This document shows positions 24,320 through 36,681 of a stretch of DNA of 64,000 nucleotides, piece by piece. The DNA lies in the NCBI GenBank assembly GCA_003991915.1, contig RQTK01001123.1, positions 62,001 to 126,000 on the forward strand, written 5' to 3'. The notes beneath the pieces were generated by a model. That model made no database searches, was not told the DNA's origin, and saw only the letters and a list, made by a program, of their open reading frames with translations. Each line of letters begins with the position of its first letter. The first letter of the stretch is position 1. This DNA is from Elysia chlorotica. Lineage: Eukaryota; Mollusca; Gastropoda; Plakobranchidae. Position numbers and translations under genes: made by a program.

Positions 24320-25390
24320 AACAGTGATTAGAGTATTAAAATAAAAGATTTAAAATTGAGAACAACTTCACTAATCATACCATTACATTTACTCAGTTCA
24401 TATCCTCAGTTGTTAAATAAGGCTGAACTGAAAATGCTAACTACAATCAATGGAACCATAATTTTTCATAATTATTTTAATCATTTAAAAATCTTTGATA
24501 TATCGAGATAGTTCCGAAGCACCTGCTATCACTAACGAAGCAGCAATACAGATATTGATTGATCAGTGTAAATGTAAGCTGTTATAATCACTATTTCCAT
24601 TTTTCCATAAACGGCTAGGTGCGTATGCTCATGTAATTCGTGAGCTTAATTATCGCAATGCTATTTGAAAAATGTTGCTGTACATATACTGCTGATTTAT
24701 ATAACGCTATTTAATAACTTAAAAACGCGTTATGGTGACTGGTTGTCTATATTAGATAGTAGACCGTCCTTCGGTATTTGTCCGCCTATCCTTGCTATCA
24801 ATTTATGTGATCCTTCACACTTTTGTAAATTTTCTCTAATGTATTCATTCCCACAATCGCTGTGGTATAATGCTGTAGAGCGCTTCATGGATTTTCATTT
24901 TATAGCAAACTAAACCTAGTTAATCTCTCTCTGTGCGCCACAGTGAGAGCTGACGAATGAAAACAGCTTCTTCCTTCAAAGTACGCCCAGTAAAAAAAAT
25001 TGTATGTTGATGGAAGTTGTGGCTTTGTCACAATGTCGTTTCTAAAAAAAAATTGCGTGTGATAACTAAATGTCACCCTTGTTTGTGTGAGCACTACTTG
25101 ATAGAGGCAAGGCATAATGAGAAATTTATTATGAATGCATAACGTTGTAATTCAGAGGGAGGTAATTTATGTGATATCCAACCTTTATGATAGAGTAGGA
25201 TCCCTTAGATACTCAGAATTCTAACAATTTTGATTAGATGTGAAAAAAGGATTCATAAATATAACAAGGGTTTTTAAAGAATATTAAACGCATAACGATA
25301 AATCATAAAGTATTTAATTTCCAAATTAATGATTTATGCCAAGCAGATTATTGCCATTATTGGTTACTACATAAATTGATGTTAAAATGG
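24320..25390. other. Non-coding stretch
   Basis: No supported gene. The + frame 24665-24913 contains RPSFGICPP, faintly like the minus exon at 5091, but has no splice context. Confidence 0.35.
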
Positions 25391-25408
25391 ATTACATAGT
25401 TTTCTTTT

Positions 25409-25430
25409 GTGTGTGTGTGTGTGTGTGTGT
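25409..25430 (+). repeat. (GT)n microsatellite
   Basis: Short GT dinucleotide array. Confidence 0.95.
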
Positions 25431-25953
25431 TTATGTACCGTTCTCATTATGGTATTATGACGTTGTTATATCTGACATGGGACGCAATGTAGCCATCATT
25501 TGGAAAAAGCTGAGGGTGATCTATAGGATAACCCATTTTCTAATAAAAAATAATATTAACAGTACACCCCCATAACCATACTATGCTACATCATGTCATG
25601 TCATTAACTTAACTTTTTTTTTTACATTATACATCTAATGAACAATCATAATGACACGTCTTTGATTATCGGGAACCGGTGTCAAGGTTAGTAACTCCAC
25701 TATACACCTTTTTCACACAAAAAGTCATGATAAACTCCCTTTGTATTGCTTTGCATGTTATTGTTATAACATATTCTAATGGTTATTTAATTGTTCTTTT
25801 ATTAGTAGCGACGTATGAATGATTCGTTTAGTAATGAATTTTACGGTTTTGATTCTGTACAATGAATATAAGGATTATAACAATTGTTTACATCAGGATA
25901 GTGCTTTTTTACTTATTTTTATGTTCTATTGCTTTTGGTTAAATAACTATTTT

Positions 25954-26112
25954 GTGACTGGTTGGATCGGTGACTGGCTGAGACAGGAGTCATGGTATCC
26001 CCGCCCTGTCTCGTGGCAGCACATAAAACTGTCAGACGTCAGTCTTGGGACCCGTCAACAGTATAGCCTATTTATTGCTGACGATGGGTTTAAATTAACT
26101 CAAACCAACTCT
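25954..26112 (+). mobile_element. tRNA-derived SINE, head-truncated copy
   Basis: Plus strand. Body (GGTGACTGGCTGAGACAGGA; CCGCCCTGTCTCGTGGCAGC; GTCAGACGTCAGTCTTGGGA) to tail (TTAACTCAAACCAAC). The tRNA head is missing. Orientation is opposite to most other copies. Confidence 0.85.
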
Positions 26113-26513
26113 GTATAAAGTTACAAAAGTATCATGGTCAGTTCTGTCAACAAGACAATGTCCAGATAACAAATAATTATTTATATGCATGTGATAAAAA
26201 AAAACCAAACGAGCTATATCGAGTTTTATTTAAAGCTTTGCAGAAGTACCCACTTTTCAACCTAGAGACCTGTGTTCTAATATTATATTTAACACCTTTG
26301 TCTTTCAAAGTAATATATTTGTCTAAAACATTTTATTAGGAAGCATAGATCAAAAGGGAAATTAAAAACCACTAATTTAATCACGATGGTTTTAAAGGAG
26401 GAGAGAAAAAGATGTGGGTAAAAATATATTCCAATAAATGTTATTAAATCTAATGTAAAAGACAAAATGTTTAGAGTTAATGGCATTGGTCAGTATTTGA
26501 ATTTATATTTATA

Positions 26514-26538
26514 TTTGAATTTGAATTTGAATTTGAAT
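26514..26538 (+). repeat. (TTTGAA)n short tandem repeat
   Basis: Four to five TTTGAA hexamers. Confidence 0.85.
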
Positions 26539-26632
26539 TAGCCTATTAAATACATTTTGTTATCTACACTATATTTTTTTGGACGAAAATTTGAAAGAAA
26601 AAAATCTCTGCTTGTATTTTTTTTTTCTTTAG

Positions 26633-26747
26633 TCAATATGCTCCGATAAGAAAAAAATAACAAATGCCAAAAACATTAAAGAAAAAAGGCAACTATTTGT
26701 TATATCCAGAGGCTACCGTTGTACACATTTAAAGCTGAAAAAGAAAA
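26633..26747 (+). CDS. Weak exon candidate
   Basis: A strong polypyrimidine acceptor (ends TTTCTTTAG) is followed by a phase-0 frame open for 56 codons to a TAG at about 26811, with a strong internal donor AAAA/GTAAGG at 26748 (phase 1). The peptide is Lys-rich (KKKITNAKNIKEKRQLF) and carries no transmembrane helix, so it is not the missing GPCR TM7 exon. Phase 1 would fit the candidate at 27488, but nothing else supports the pairing. Confidence 0.18.
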
Positions 26748-26947
26748 GTAAGGATGTTTCAGTTTTGCCCCGGCGTCCTGGCAGTATTTTAACTCAAGTC
26801 TAGCCTACTGAGCTGAAAAGGATTTCAAGGCCCACAATGTCATCATCAAAATATGTATTCAGTGTGTTGTTCTTATTCTATCCTAGATCCAGATCTATAA
26901 GTTTATGAGGCGGAGTCATGGTGCTCAGTTTAAAAAAGAAAGCTCCC

Positions 26948-26959
26948 CCGCTTAAGCGG
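26948..26959. repeat. 12-bp palindrome CCGCTTAAGCGG
   Basis: Perfect palindrome in a small GC-rich patch, flanked by CTCCC and GGGGCTGA. The string GGGGCTGA followed by A/G also occurs near 12658 and 45915. Confidence 0.6.
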
Positions 26960-27487
26960 TGTCTGGGGCTGAAAGGATTACGGTAAAAGCTACACCAATT
27001 CTTTTTTAAAAAAGAGTGTCATCATTTAAAGGCGTTAGCTGTAAATGAATGGTTCTTGAGTTGGGTGGCTTCTGTTTTCAATTGCTTTTTCTTCACTCAT
27101 CTGCTTTACGGAAAGGGTTGGTGTAAATCCTAAATGTTTAGTTCAATATTGAACCATACAGTGTATAGCAAAATAGACATTGCACTAAATGTTTCGAAGT
27201 GTATATTTATGTAAATAGAAAAAGTTGCCAAGATTCCTTTACAAAGTATAAAAATGGTTTTAAAAACTTCTAAGCGGATAATATGTATTGGTTCTACTAG
27301 GGAATTTCAAAAATTTGAAGTATACACTTTACAATTGAAAAAAGTATCTTATTAATTAACACCGACAGGGAAGCAATATTTGATCAAACTGAACTTGCAA
27401 CTACTAGGGAGTAGATAAAAGAAAAAATCGAAACAATTTGCAGTGTTTGTATACAATTTTTAGCTTAATCTGTTCCATTGATTGCAG

Positions 27488-27612
27488 CTCAAAACCCAGA
27501 CAGAAGATTGCGTCGAAACTACGACAGAAATGTAGAGAAGATAAATGGGCTTTCCACAAGGAGAGACAAACTGGACTTTAAGGGAGATAAATTGCGAGGA
27601 AAATACAGATGA
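27488..27612 (+). CDS. Weak terminal-exon candidate
   Basis: After TTGATTGCAG, a phase-1 frame of 40 codons ends at TGA 27610-27612. The product is very basic (PDRRLRRNYDRNVEK, then LRGKYR at the end) and could be a C-terminal tail, for example of the upstream GPCR, but the phases need an unseen intermediate exon. Purine-rich DNA can mimic this, so chance is possible. Confidence 0.2.
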
Positions 27613-27619
27613 CCAGACC

Positions 27620-28148
27620 AGAAATTGATAAGACATAGGAAATATTTCGCGGCAGATTCAGTGATAGTAGCAAGAAGGCGCAAAAGGCCGCTGTGGGGGC
27701 TATCTTGTTATCGTTAGTAGAGAAAGGAAAAAAATAACAAACGTTTTCTTCGCTAAGTCATTTGAAGGGGGTAGAAGGATAGTCCAGACTTTATGTCCAG
27801 TGCTGAGTGCCTATTCATATAGAAAAGCAGTATTAAACAGGTGTCAGTACTTATAGTATTACATTTAAAATTTTGGTTTCAGTTCGTTGTGACATGGATT
27901 TTTTTTTTCTTGGCGATCTCTCTAGCGTTAGTGACATAGTTTATTATAATATGCATTTTAATTTAACATGGGTCTAAAAATTTTGTTTGTTTGTGGGTTT
28001 TTTTTGTTTTGTTTTGTTGTTTGTTGTTTTTGTTTTTTTTGCTTTTTTGTGTTTTAGGTATTTTTTTCAGGTTGGGGATAACAAAAAAGAGTTTAAAACG
28101 TTAGTTTTACAATAATACAAAAATGCCTCTATGAGATAAGGAGAGGTT
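27620..28148. other. Non-coding T-rich stretch
   Basis: Nothing is supported. 27970-28060 is rich in TTTGTTT. Confidence 0.4.
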
Positions 28149-28149
<1 letters not shown>

Positions 28150-28188
<39 letters not shown>

Positions 28189-28199
28189 GGGGGGGGGGG
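28150..28199 (+). repeat. Poly-T/poly-G tract
   Basis: About 38 T followed by 12 G. It could be the reversed poly-A of a retroposed sequence or a sequencing-prone homopolymer. Confidence 0.9.
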
Positions 28200-29130
28200 T
28201 AGATTTCTAAAGATACCTTTACATAATTATCGCAAGGAATTCCATGAGCTTTATGCGAAGGAATAAAGACGATATAAAACTAAAAAATGAAACTCTTGTT
28301 CTATGCTATCATTAGATGCAGGAAAAGTAATTTAGGTTTCCACACCTTTCTTTTTAATATATTTTTTTTATTTGACTTGCATTTTCTCAGTGGAGAATTT
28401 TTATTTGCCTTTTTGTGGCTTCCACAGTTTCTGCCCCTTTCTTCCATTACCTGTCTGTGCGGCTGTCAACGATGCTCTTTAATCTGATTTTGTTCGCAGG
28501 CCGTCTGAAGATTTTCTTATTGGGAAAGGGGAAGAAATCCCTCCATTTGGCTTTGTTAGCCTTCGTTTGTCTGTGTGAGAGTTAACCTATCTTGCTTCTC
28601 CTTACTATCTTTTTCCTACTCTATAGAACACCTCTCTACCTATCCTTCTTTCACTTTATCACTTTTGCCCCCCTCTTGCTCTCTTTATCTATACCTGTTT
28701 CTTTCTCTATTTTTTACTCTATCTTTTTATCTATTATCTGTCTTCTTTCGCTCGTTATGACTATTTCACTCTCTTCACCTGGCAGCCATTTTCTCTCCTT
28801 GTCATTATTTGTCATTTATAAACAAACATTTTTTTTGCCTTTTTTCAGAGCCTGTCCCATTTTCTCCCTATCTAAGTTGGTTCACTGGTCTTTTATCTGC
28901 CAATTCATCAATGTCTGTTATTTTGGTTGTGATTATTATATCATCATCTTCTTTTTTTCTCTTTCACTCTCACTTTTTTGCCCAAATCTCTGTTTCTGTC
29001 TCTTTGTCAAAATGTCTCACTGTCTCTCTTTCTCCTTATCCCTTCTTAAAGTTGAAAAGCGTTGAAAATCTGTAGCTGTATCGGACCCCCCAGGGAAACC
29101 TAGGCGGAGCTAAACCCATAAGAAGAAATA
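28200..29130. other. Pyrimidine-rich non-coding stretch
   Basis: Imperfect CT/TTTC-rich sequence gives long low-complexity + frames (Leu, Phe, Ser, Tyr). No real gene is supported. Confidence 0.5.
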
Positions 29131-29149
29131 GTAAGGGATAAGAGAAAGA

Positions 29150-29340
<191 letters not shown>

Positions 29341-29697
29341 AGATAGAGAGGGAACAAGGAGAGGTACCTCCGTATATTCAGATATTGTGAATCATTTGTT
29401 CCTCTCCGACCAACCTAACAATGTCTAATAGTTTATCTTTTTGTAATATTTACAAACCTTACTATTTCTCCCTATTTATATTTCTCTGTCTATTAGAATC
29501 TTTATACATCTATCTTTTCTACGTAACTATTTTCTATCAATACATCCCTTTATTTCTCAATCAATTCATCATTTTGTACCTCTTTGAATCGAGTATCTAT
29601 TTAATTTTTTTTTAAAGCAGCCATTTTTTGTTTCTTTAAACTCGTAAACGCATTCTGTATTACCGTCCAAATAACAAATTCCTCAGGATTCATATAT

Positions 29698-29738
29698 TTA
29701 TATATATATATATATATATATGTATATGTATATATATA
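29698..29738. repeat. (TA)n microsatellite
   Basis: TA repeat with two GTA interruptions. Confidence 0.95.
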
Positions 29739-29739
29739 T

Positions 29740-30830
29740 CACAATTATATGGGCTTTTGAAAACCAGTAATATCCAAGTTGAAATGCATCAAACGGAAGA
29801 AAATGTAACAGATTATTATTTTCAGGAGCCAAAAATACACCGCATATATTTAAAGAAAAAAGTTTGAAGTACCTAATCTGGATTAATATACTTACATTTA
29901 TTAAATAACAGTGAGTGCTCTCAGTAAATATGGTAAAAACTTTTTTGTCTCTTTGAGATTTTGAAAATCTGTATAATAATAACATAAAATAGTTTCATGA
30001 AACAGTAAATTTGATGCGCATGTTAGATATCAGGTTGAAATAGCGGATAAGCAAAGTATCATTTAAACGAATCAGCATCTACCATTCAAAGCTTTGAAAA
30101 TTATAAATGAAGGTTGAGATAAGATGTTATTGAAAATTTGTAATACGATACAATTACGTCCTTGAGATGCAACATTATTTTTTTCTTTTCTATCACTCAT
30201 ATCAGTCTGATCTGGTTTTATGGTTTAGAACCAAAGCATTCCCACTTCACTGGAATGTCTGTCTATAGTTTTTAAGAATTTCTGTTCCAAACCAAAGTCT
30301 GTGCAGTTTATACTTATATGATACTGCACATTTATTTAAGAATTAATATCTAATTAATATTTCATTTACAAAAATATTATACATACACTGACCAAATAAG
30401 GAACAAACTTATTAGAGCTTTTTTCCCTTCATCAAAATACGTATATTTTAAATTAAGATATTATTCTAAGGTTTCACTGTATTAAGAGGTTCCTAGTAAT
30501 ATTTACAAACAAAAAGTACCAGGAAGTGTACTATGACGCAGATAAACTATCGATTTATACGTTTTAATTTGAAAACTAATTTAAAAAAATTTATATAACT
30601 CTGATTATTTAGTTTTACAAATTTGGTGTAATATTTTACTAAATACTATTGCCAGATCTTCCTCTTTTTCCAAAAAATTCTTAAATACTGTAAATATTGC
30701 CAGTGTTTTGATTTTTATCACCAAAAGTGTTCAAAGGGTTGGGTTTTTTTTAATTGAAAACATTTCGGAATGTTTTCTCTCATAAGTTTTAATTATTAAT
30801 GTCCTAAAAGAAACCTCTTTATTTTATAGA
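29740..30830. other. AT-rich non-coding stretch
   Basis: Very AT-rich. I see no gene or repeat. Confidence 0.45.
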
Positions 30831-30839
30831 AAAGTACAA

Positions 30840-30962
30840 ATGCAAGTAATACAAAACTATGAAAGAACTGACGAGGAGAGAAAATTAAAGGCCTGCTTCG
30901 TAGAACATTTTATTGGTGAAATCCACCAGACCTTGACAATGGGTGAATCGCGAAGTTTATGA
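30840..30962 (+). CDS. Weak small ORF in a GC-richer island
   Basis: An ATG at 30840 opens 40 codons (for example NYERTDEERKLKACFVEHF) to a TGA at 30960. The frame also continues upstream to a possible acceptor (ATTTTATAG). The following 180 bp remain GC-rich, including CCGTC-AG-GACGG at about 31020. It may be an exon or a conserved non-coding element. No family is recognised. Confidence 0.2.
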   Translation: MQVIQNYERTDEERKLKACFVEHFIGEIHQTLTMGESRSL

Positions 30963-31149
30963 AGTTTCACTTCCGTGAGCAATGCGGCCATATCCGGCAG
31001 AGTTCACAAGGTCATAACGCCGTCAGGACGGAATTAATGCGCCCCTGTGTGAGCCACTTGTTCCCAGCGACTTGCAAAAAGCTGATGTCTATTTCAGACC
31101 ACTGGGCAAAAGAATTATTAAATCAAATGGAATGGAAAAAATAAAACAT

Positions 31150-32160
31150 ATTCATAAAAGTACAGGGCAGTGAAATCTTTATGAGAGTGTTTTCATGAGA
31201 TTTACATTTCTTGGCGTGTATGTGTGTCTAGACATATATCATAAATGTGTCCTTGAGGACTGTTTTCGTAAACATGATGTTACGTGAATATAATTATGGT
31301 ACACAGTATTGGAGAGTGTCGTATTGATATCCCTGTTTTGAAAGCTTGAATATGACTTTTATTTATGATGTTGTTAGAAATTGTTTATTGCGAAGAAAAT
31401 ATTTGCATGAAAAAACGTTTAATCGTGTTTAAATTATATGCAACATCTCTTTTGGAAAGGGTTATATTATAAATATAATAGAAAACCACACTAAGTTTAA
31501 TCGAAAGGCTGTCAATGGTTACTGCGTTTGCGCAAAATCGCGGAATGAGAGGTTTTAAATAATTACAGCTTTCTTTTGTAGGGGACGATTTCTTTTAATA
31601 GATTACATATACACAATATAACTTGCATAAGATTTTGTCAGAAGAAATTTCTATGTTTTTGAGATATATAATATTCTTTCCTAATATAAATATGTCACTT
31701 TTGGATTAGAGATACAACGTGTAAATTGTACAATTTGTACGTCATACGGCTATTTTAAATGAAATGTCTATTTTTGTGGTAAATTCTTCGCCATATCACG
31801 TGGTTGTCACAGCAGGCATTATAATAAGCGACCTAGCCACATGACATGGGGAAACCGGGAAGCGTGGCTAAAGTGCATGAAAAATAAATATTTAATTAAG
31901 GAAAAAAGGCAGCCAGTATGAAAAAAAGAAAACTTGTAAAAGCTATCAAATTGAAAAATATGAAAAAAAGAGAGAAAAATGGCAAGAACGCTTATGTATA
32001 TTTGTATTTTGTTACGCAAGAATGGTTGAAAAATTGCGGAGGTTTAGATCAGTTAAAATGATTTCAACCCTTTTCTGAAAATAAGTTATGTTTAAAAAGA
32101 ACCATTCTGAGATGCCGTCTATAAATACAGGAGAAGAGAAAAAAACACAAAAAAACTTAA
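31150..32160. other. AT-rich non-coding stretch
   Basis: Nothing supportable. Confidence 0.45.
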
Positions 32161-32790
32161 TGGAGTTTGCAGGCTACCGATTTTCTTGAGCCTCCGCACC
32201 GCACAAGCCACGATTTGTAGGATCAAAAATATTGCAAACTTTAGCCTGCAATTGTGATTCCGTCTTCGTGCCATTTATCATCATTTACAGTCTGTGCTCC
32301 ATCAAATTGGTACCAGGCTTGACAACTTAATAAGTTTACCTTGAGAATGATATTTTGTCGCGAGGGATAATCGACTAGCTCTACCAGTGGCGTGAGCTGC
32401 ACGAAGCACTTCGCGTGAGAACTGAGACGGACGCCGCTTGATTATGATCCTGGTATCGAGCCATGTCGAGATAGACAGGTCGATCGCTTGGAGCTGACAC
32501 ACAAGTAGCACGAGTAGCAAGCTGCCCCTACCAGTCAAGCTGCTTATGGCAACTCCAGATATCTCCTTGGCATGTATTACTCGTGTAGAGCCAATTGTTC
32601 TAGGCCTTCAAGAGAGATGGAGAGTTGCTGCTGGGAAATGGCAAACCCTGGAAAAGCCGCTCGTATTCCTGAAGAGCTTTGTCTTCTAAGGCTGTCTGTG
32701 TCCGTACATAAAAGCATGGAAAGCCCCAAAGTATTTAGTATGTTTTTCTCGTTAGATCCATATCTAGATTGATCTTGTTACCGAAAGATA
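32161..32790. other. GC-enriched island without an assigned gene
   Basis: Markedly GC-richer than its surroundings. A minus frame is open from about 32607 to 32302 (hydrophobic LLLVLLVC, then Arg/Ser-rich), but it contains no ATG and lacks a convincing acceptor. A + frame opens at ATG 32572. It could be an exon of an unseen gene or a regulatory element. Confidence 0.35.
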
Positions 32791-32981
32791 GAATATCCGC
32801 TCTACATGAATGTTATAGTTTCGTATGATGAAAGCAAAACAACGAAAGCATGTTAAAGGTCTATGTTTTGAAAATCATTTTTTTTTTGGAGATTCGAGCT
32901 CTGTATGGAAAGACACCAGATACAGAGGTAGGCACACAAAGAGCGAGGTAGAAAAATAAGAAAAGAAACAGGGAGAGAGAA

Positions 32982-32984
<3 letters not shown>

Positions 32985-33028
<44 letters not shown>
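32985..33028. repeat. (GA)n microsatellite
   Basis: GA repeat flanked by GA-rich sequence. Confidence 0.95.
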
Positions 33029-33031
<3 letters not shown>

Positions 33032-33300
33032 AAAGGGAAAGTAAATAATGTATTATGGATTGGTTGTTTTTATTATATCATTGCGAGACGCGACCTCAAA
33101 AGAGATATTTGACTTTAAATTGCCTGATGTTGCCCCTTGTTTGAACCGGGCTTTTTAAGTTGTTATCCCAGTTAATCGTAGTTTTTATTTCTTATCTTTA
33201 AGAAATGGATTCTCCCTTTGTTTTCAATTAAAAATATCATTTTCTTTTGCACAGTTCTATTTAGTATTTATATATTTTAGACTGATTGTATGTTTTTCGT

Positions 33301-33590
33301 TTGAGTTTTTTGGTTAGCGTCCAACATAAAAATTATATGGGCTATATTGTAAATAGATACCAAGACCAACGTCTGACGAATTTCACGTACTGCCAACATA
33401 GACAGCGCGGGGAGAGTATGGCTCCTATCTGAGCCGGTCATATTATACTGATACCTTACAACCAACCAGGAGTGGACGAAATTGGACAGGTGCAATTTTT
33501 TTGCAAAATGTGAATTTCAAACCAGGGTCCTCTCGATTGATAAAACCAATACTCTACAATTTGCACCAGTTGTGCATTTCCCTCTCCCAC
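33301..33590 (-). mobile_element. tRNA-derived SINE, diverged near-complete copy
   Basis: Minus strand. Tail (TTTGGTTAGCGTCCAAC), body (GGGCTATATTGTA; CCAAGACCAACGTCTGACGA; CTGAGCCGGTCATATTATAC; ACAACCAACCAGGA) and a degenerate head to about 33590, including CAAACCAGGGTCC. Confidence 0.8.
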
Positions 33591-33599
33591 TTCGTTTTT

Positions 33600-34980
33600 A
33601 TGCTATGAAAGAAGAATGGTGGACAGAGATAATATGTTTTTATCCCAAAGTCTTTTTTTAAGCTTTGTAATGCCCAAAGTCAACAACAGGGCTACCACCT
33701 AGGACAGATGAAAAGACATAACCTCTGACAAACTTTACGTGATGCGTCGCAAAATTATATCGGGGAAACCAGAGCTTCTCTATCAGCTGGTCTTTTATAC
33801 ATACTAGATCCAAAGAAGAAATTTTTTTCCGATACGCGTGTATGTGCTTTGCCGCTATTGAAAGAAGAAAGATAAAGATAAAAGTACATGTTGAAGTGAC
33901 ACGCAAAATCACACTGATTGATTATGAAGCCTCTTTGTCTCCTGTGAGTATGCTTACTGATTGGCAAAGCATACAGACATAGTATGTCGCATTAATTATC
34001 TCAGCGGGAAACTTTTTTGACTCTGTGCTCTATGCCTGTGCTAGTTATAATTATTACAGGTACCATGCTTCACTTGCGTGTTTGCGTAGGAGAGGTATGT
34101 GAGAAACTCCCCGATTCTTTAAGTTAACAAAATTAGGAAATGTCTCTTGCAACTTTTCTAAAGTGCAAAGGCAATTGTAAGAAATGATTGCATGAAGAAA
34201 AGATTACACAATCTGTATTGGTAGGGGAATAGTTAATTAATTAAATTCTTAATGGATTCAAAAGTTACCTAGCTCGCTTAAAACTTACCTGAAGTGGCGT
34301 ATGACGAAATATAATACATTCGATTTTATTTGAAAGTATCTTTTAAATGCAGTCCGATTGTATTTTATGAAACCACATCTATTTTTAATATAAAGAATAT
34401 CCATGGATGATCGGACAATAAATCATCATAACGATATATCGATACAAAAATAAGAAAAGATGTATACGGTAATCAAATCTTTTATCGTCTCTGTATGTCT
34501 ACAAATTATTGTCTATCGGTATGTCTCTGTGTTATGTCTCTCTATTTGTATGTCTCCTTTTCTTTTCCTTGCCTGTTCTCTCGGTCTCTTTATACATTTT
34601 AAATATCCATTTTAGCAGTGATGTTAAAAAGCCACATGTCTAATGCTCTATCCATGAATAATATAATTATGTTACTGTGTTTATGCACCTATTTATACAG
34701 CTGAAACTTTTATCATTTTTAAGAAAAACAAATTAAATATTTTTCCTACTTTATGTTTTAGAGATGGATTAAATAATCGTTTGGCCCCTCGCTTTTAAAC
34801 TTCACTTTCTTTTGTCGATTATATCCTTATTCTACGAGAACCATTATGACATAATTTGTATCCTCTTTTAACATTTTTAACCTTTTTCATACAAAAGACA
34901 AGGCTAATAAAACTAATATAAGAAAATGCCTTCGAACTAGAGATTTGAATGAATTTCCACGGTCTGTACTCTATACAAGT
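33600..34980. other. AT-rich non-coding stretch
   Basis: No supported gene. Minus frames at 33658-33967 overlap each other and match nothing. Confidence 0.4.
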
Positions 34981-35009
34981 CACGAATCATGAAGTCTCAT
35001 TGCGAGCAC

Positions 35010-35072
35010 AGAAAAATGGCCGCGTAAATACGATTAGAACTTCCGGGCCCGGTGCGAAGGTCAAAGGGAAAA
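35010..35072 (+). promoter_or_regulatory. Promoter-like GC island (YY1-like and ETS-like motifs)
   Basis: In an AT-rich setting, a short GC island carries AAAATGGCCGC (35013-35023, YY1-like), ACTTCCGG (35039-35046, ETS core) and the palindrome CCGGGCCCGG (35043-35052). A mini-ORF, ATG GCC GCG TAA (35016-35027), would be an upstream ORF if transcribed. The island ends at the candidate start codon at 35073. ETS plus YY1 motifs are typical of TATA-less housekeeping promoters; the role here is inference. Confidence 0.35.
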
Positions 35073-35078
35073 ATGGAG
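35073..35078 (+). CDS. Predicted gene, candidate first coding exon (Met-Glu)
   Basis: ATGGAG, with A at -3 and G at +4, is followed at once by a donor-like GTTAGT. This gives a two-codon phase-0 exon, matching the phase-0 acceptor of the exon at 44031. The placement rests on the promoter-like motifs just upstream and phase compatibility only, and another upstream exon could serve instead. Confidence 0.2.
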
Positions 35079-35568
35079 GTTAGTGCTGATATGCTGCGTG
35101 ACCTTTTCATCTTCTTAAGTGTGATTTTGGGTTTACCCGTAAAATGTCGTACTCACACTTTTTTGTAATTTCAATTTAATACTGTTAATAATATCGTAGG
35201 CATTTGTGACCTTTCTATTTACTTATGCACTAGGTAAAGAAAACACCTAAAAAATTGCAGTATGCACTAATATTAGCTGTATATTAATAGAATACGTATC
35301 ACAATAATACGATTCCGTAAAGCAGTTTAATGTTTCAACTCGAGTCAACAATCAAATTAAAACATTCCTCTTTCTGTTTAATTGTTTTCTAATCTTTATA
35401 AATATCCGTATTTTAACATGATAGAAGGTCGAAAGTCGATCTGTAAAACGTAAAGAGCTATCTTATTAAATGTGTGTCACGACTTTGACAATAGCTGTAC
35501 ACTGACATAAATTCATCTTCTGAAACCATAGTTAGTAACAAGAATTGCGCATGTTTTTACGCGGCGAG

Positions 35569-35598
35569 AGAGAGGGAGAGAGAGAGGGAGGGAGAGAT
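35569..35598. repeat. GA-rich repeat
   Basis: Short imperfect GAGAGGGAG tract. Confidence 0.8.
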
Positions 35599-35599
35599 T

Positions 35600-36680
35600 C
35601 TTATAAACAAGCTCAACAAAACATTGAAACTTTATAACTATCATCCTTTTCAGAAACGAGAACTGCAGGGTGTTATGGAGAAAGCAATAACTTCCTCAAA
35701 AGAAGCAACCAAATTAATATTCGGATTTTGATGTTTTTTTTGTATTCGCATCAAAATACTGAAAAGTCAATCCTACCCCAAGGCTTTTGTGTATTATTAA
35801 AAGGTTTTCTATGATATTCTCTAAAGCTTATGTCGCCAGCGTCCTTTGAAATGCACCCCTATCATCGGAGGTTTCCACATCCTCTCAGCTAAATTTAGTC
35901 TCTTTGAATGAGATAGAAAATTACGTGTAAAAAGGGGTTTTGTTTTATTTGATGGTTTAGATCATATTAGCTGACCCCGGGCGTTCAGAAAATTGAGATT
36001 AATTTTGAAGAGGTTTCAATTGTGCAGCCATGATTTATTAAATTAAATTTTCTTTGGGCGTTATGTACAAAAGCATGGATGGAATTTTTTTTCAGTTAAT
36101 GTTATATACATTTTATATGATTATAATAATGAAACATTTGTGGGGGTTTTTTAGGGGATCATAAGGTTATAAATGTTTAAAAATATCCGTGTTTTTGACG
36201 TTACGAAATAAGTCAACTACGTTTGATGATGATGACGAGAAACATTCTCTAACATCATACCTTAACTTGGTATTATGGTTAAGAGTACTTGAAGTCTCAT
36301 GGAAAGTATATTTTACAACCAATGCCCATTGTCACCGCAACACATTTCGATGTCACTGATCTTACAGTTACTGTAAAAGGACACATTTTTTTAAATATAT
36401 TTAAGCATGTATCACTGTTATAAGGGCGGTAATAACACATACGATCACCACCACTAATGCCACTGAATAAAATACACGTTACACTGATTTGGTCTGAAAT
36501 GTTCATAGTATTTTAGGTATGAATCAAAATCATTATAACCGTATTACGCACGCGCTTGTGCTAGAGATAATGTAACGTTAGTTGCTTTGTTCCATTCTTT
36601 TCTTTTTTCTTTTTTTTTTCATTAATGAAAACTGAGTAACGGCATTATTGTTCCTTGATGGTGAATGTTCCAAAAGCGTG
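35600..36680. other. Non-coding stretch
   Basis: Nothing supportable. The minus frame 36297-36506 has no recognisable domain. Confidence 0.4.
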
Positions 36681-36681
36681 T

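Noticed and set aside
24665..24913. Plus-strand frame with RPSFGICPP, faintly like the minus exon at 5091
   Set aside because: Similarity is limited to about nine residues, spacing of later motifs differs, and there are no splice borders.
26633..26811. Missing TM7 exon of the GPCR
   Set aside because: Phase and acceptor fit, but the peptide is lysine-rich with no hydrophobic helix.
28575..29075. Long hydrophobic + strand frames suggesting a membrane protein
   Set aside because: Low-complexity Leu/Phe/Ser/Tyr from CT- and TTTC-rich DNA, present in more than one frame.
32302..32607. Minus-strand frame resembling a secreted precursor (hydrophobic LLLVLLVC followed by basic sites)
   Set aside because: There is no ATG in the open stretch (the apparent start is TTG), and the sequence upstream of the hydrophobic part is not a good splice acceptor.
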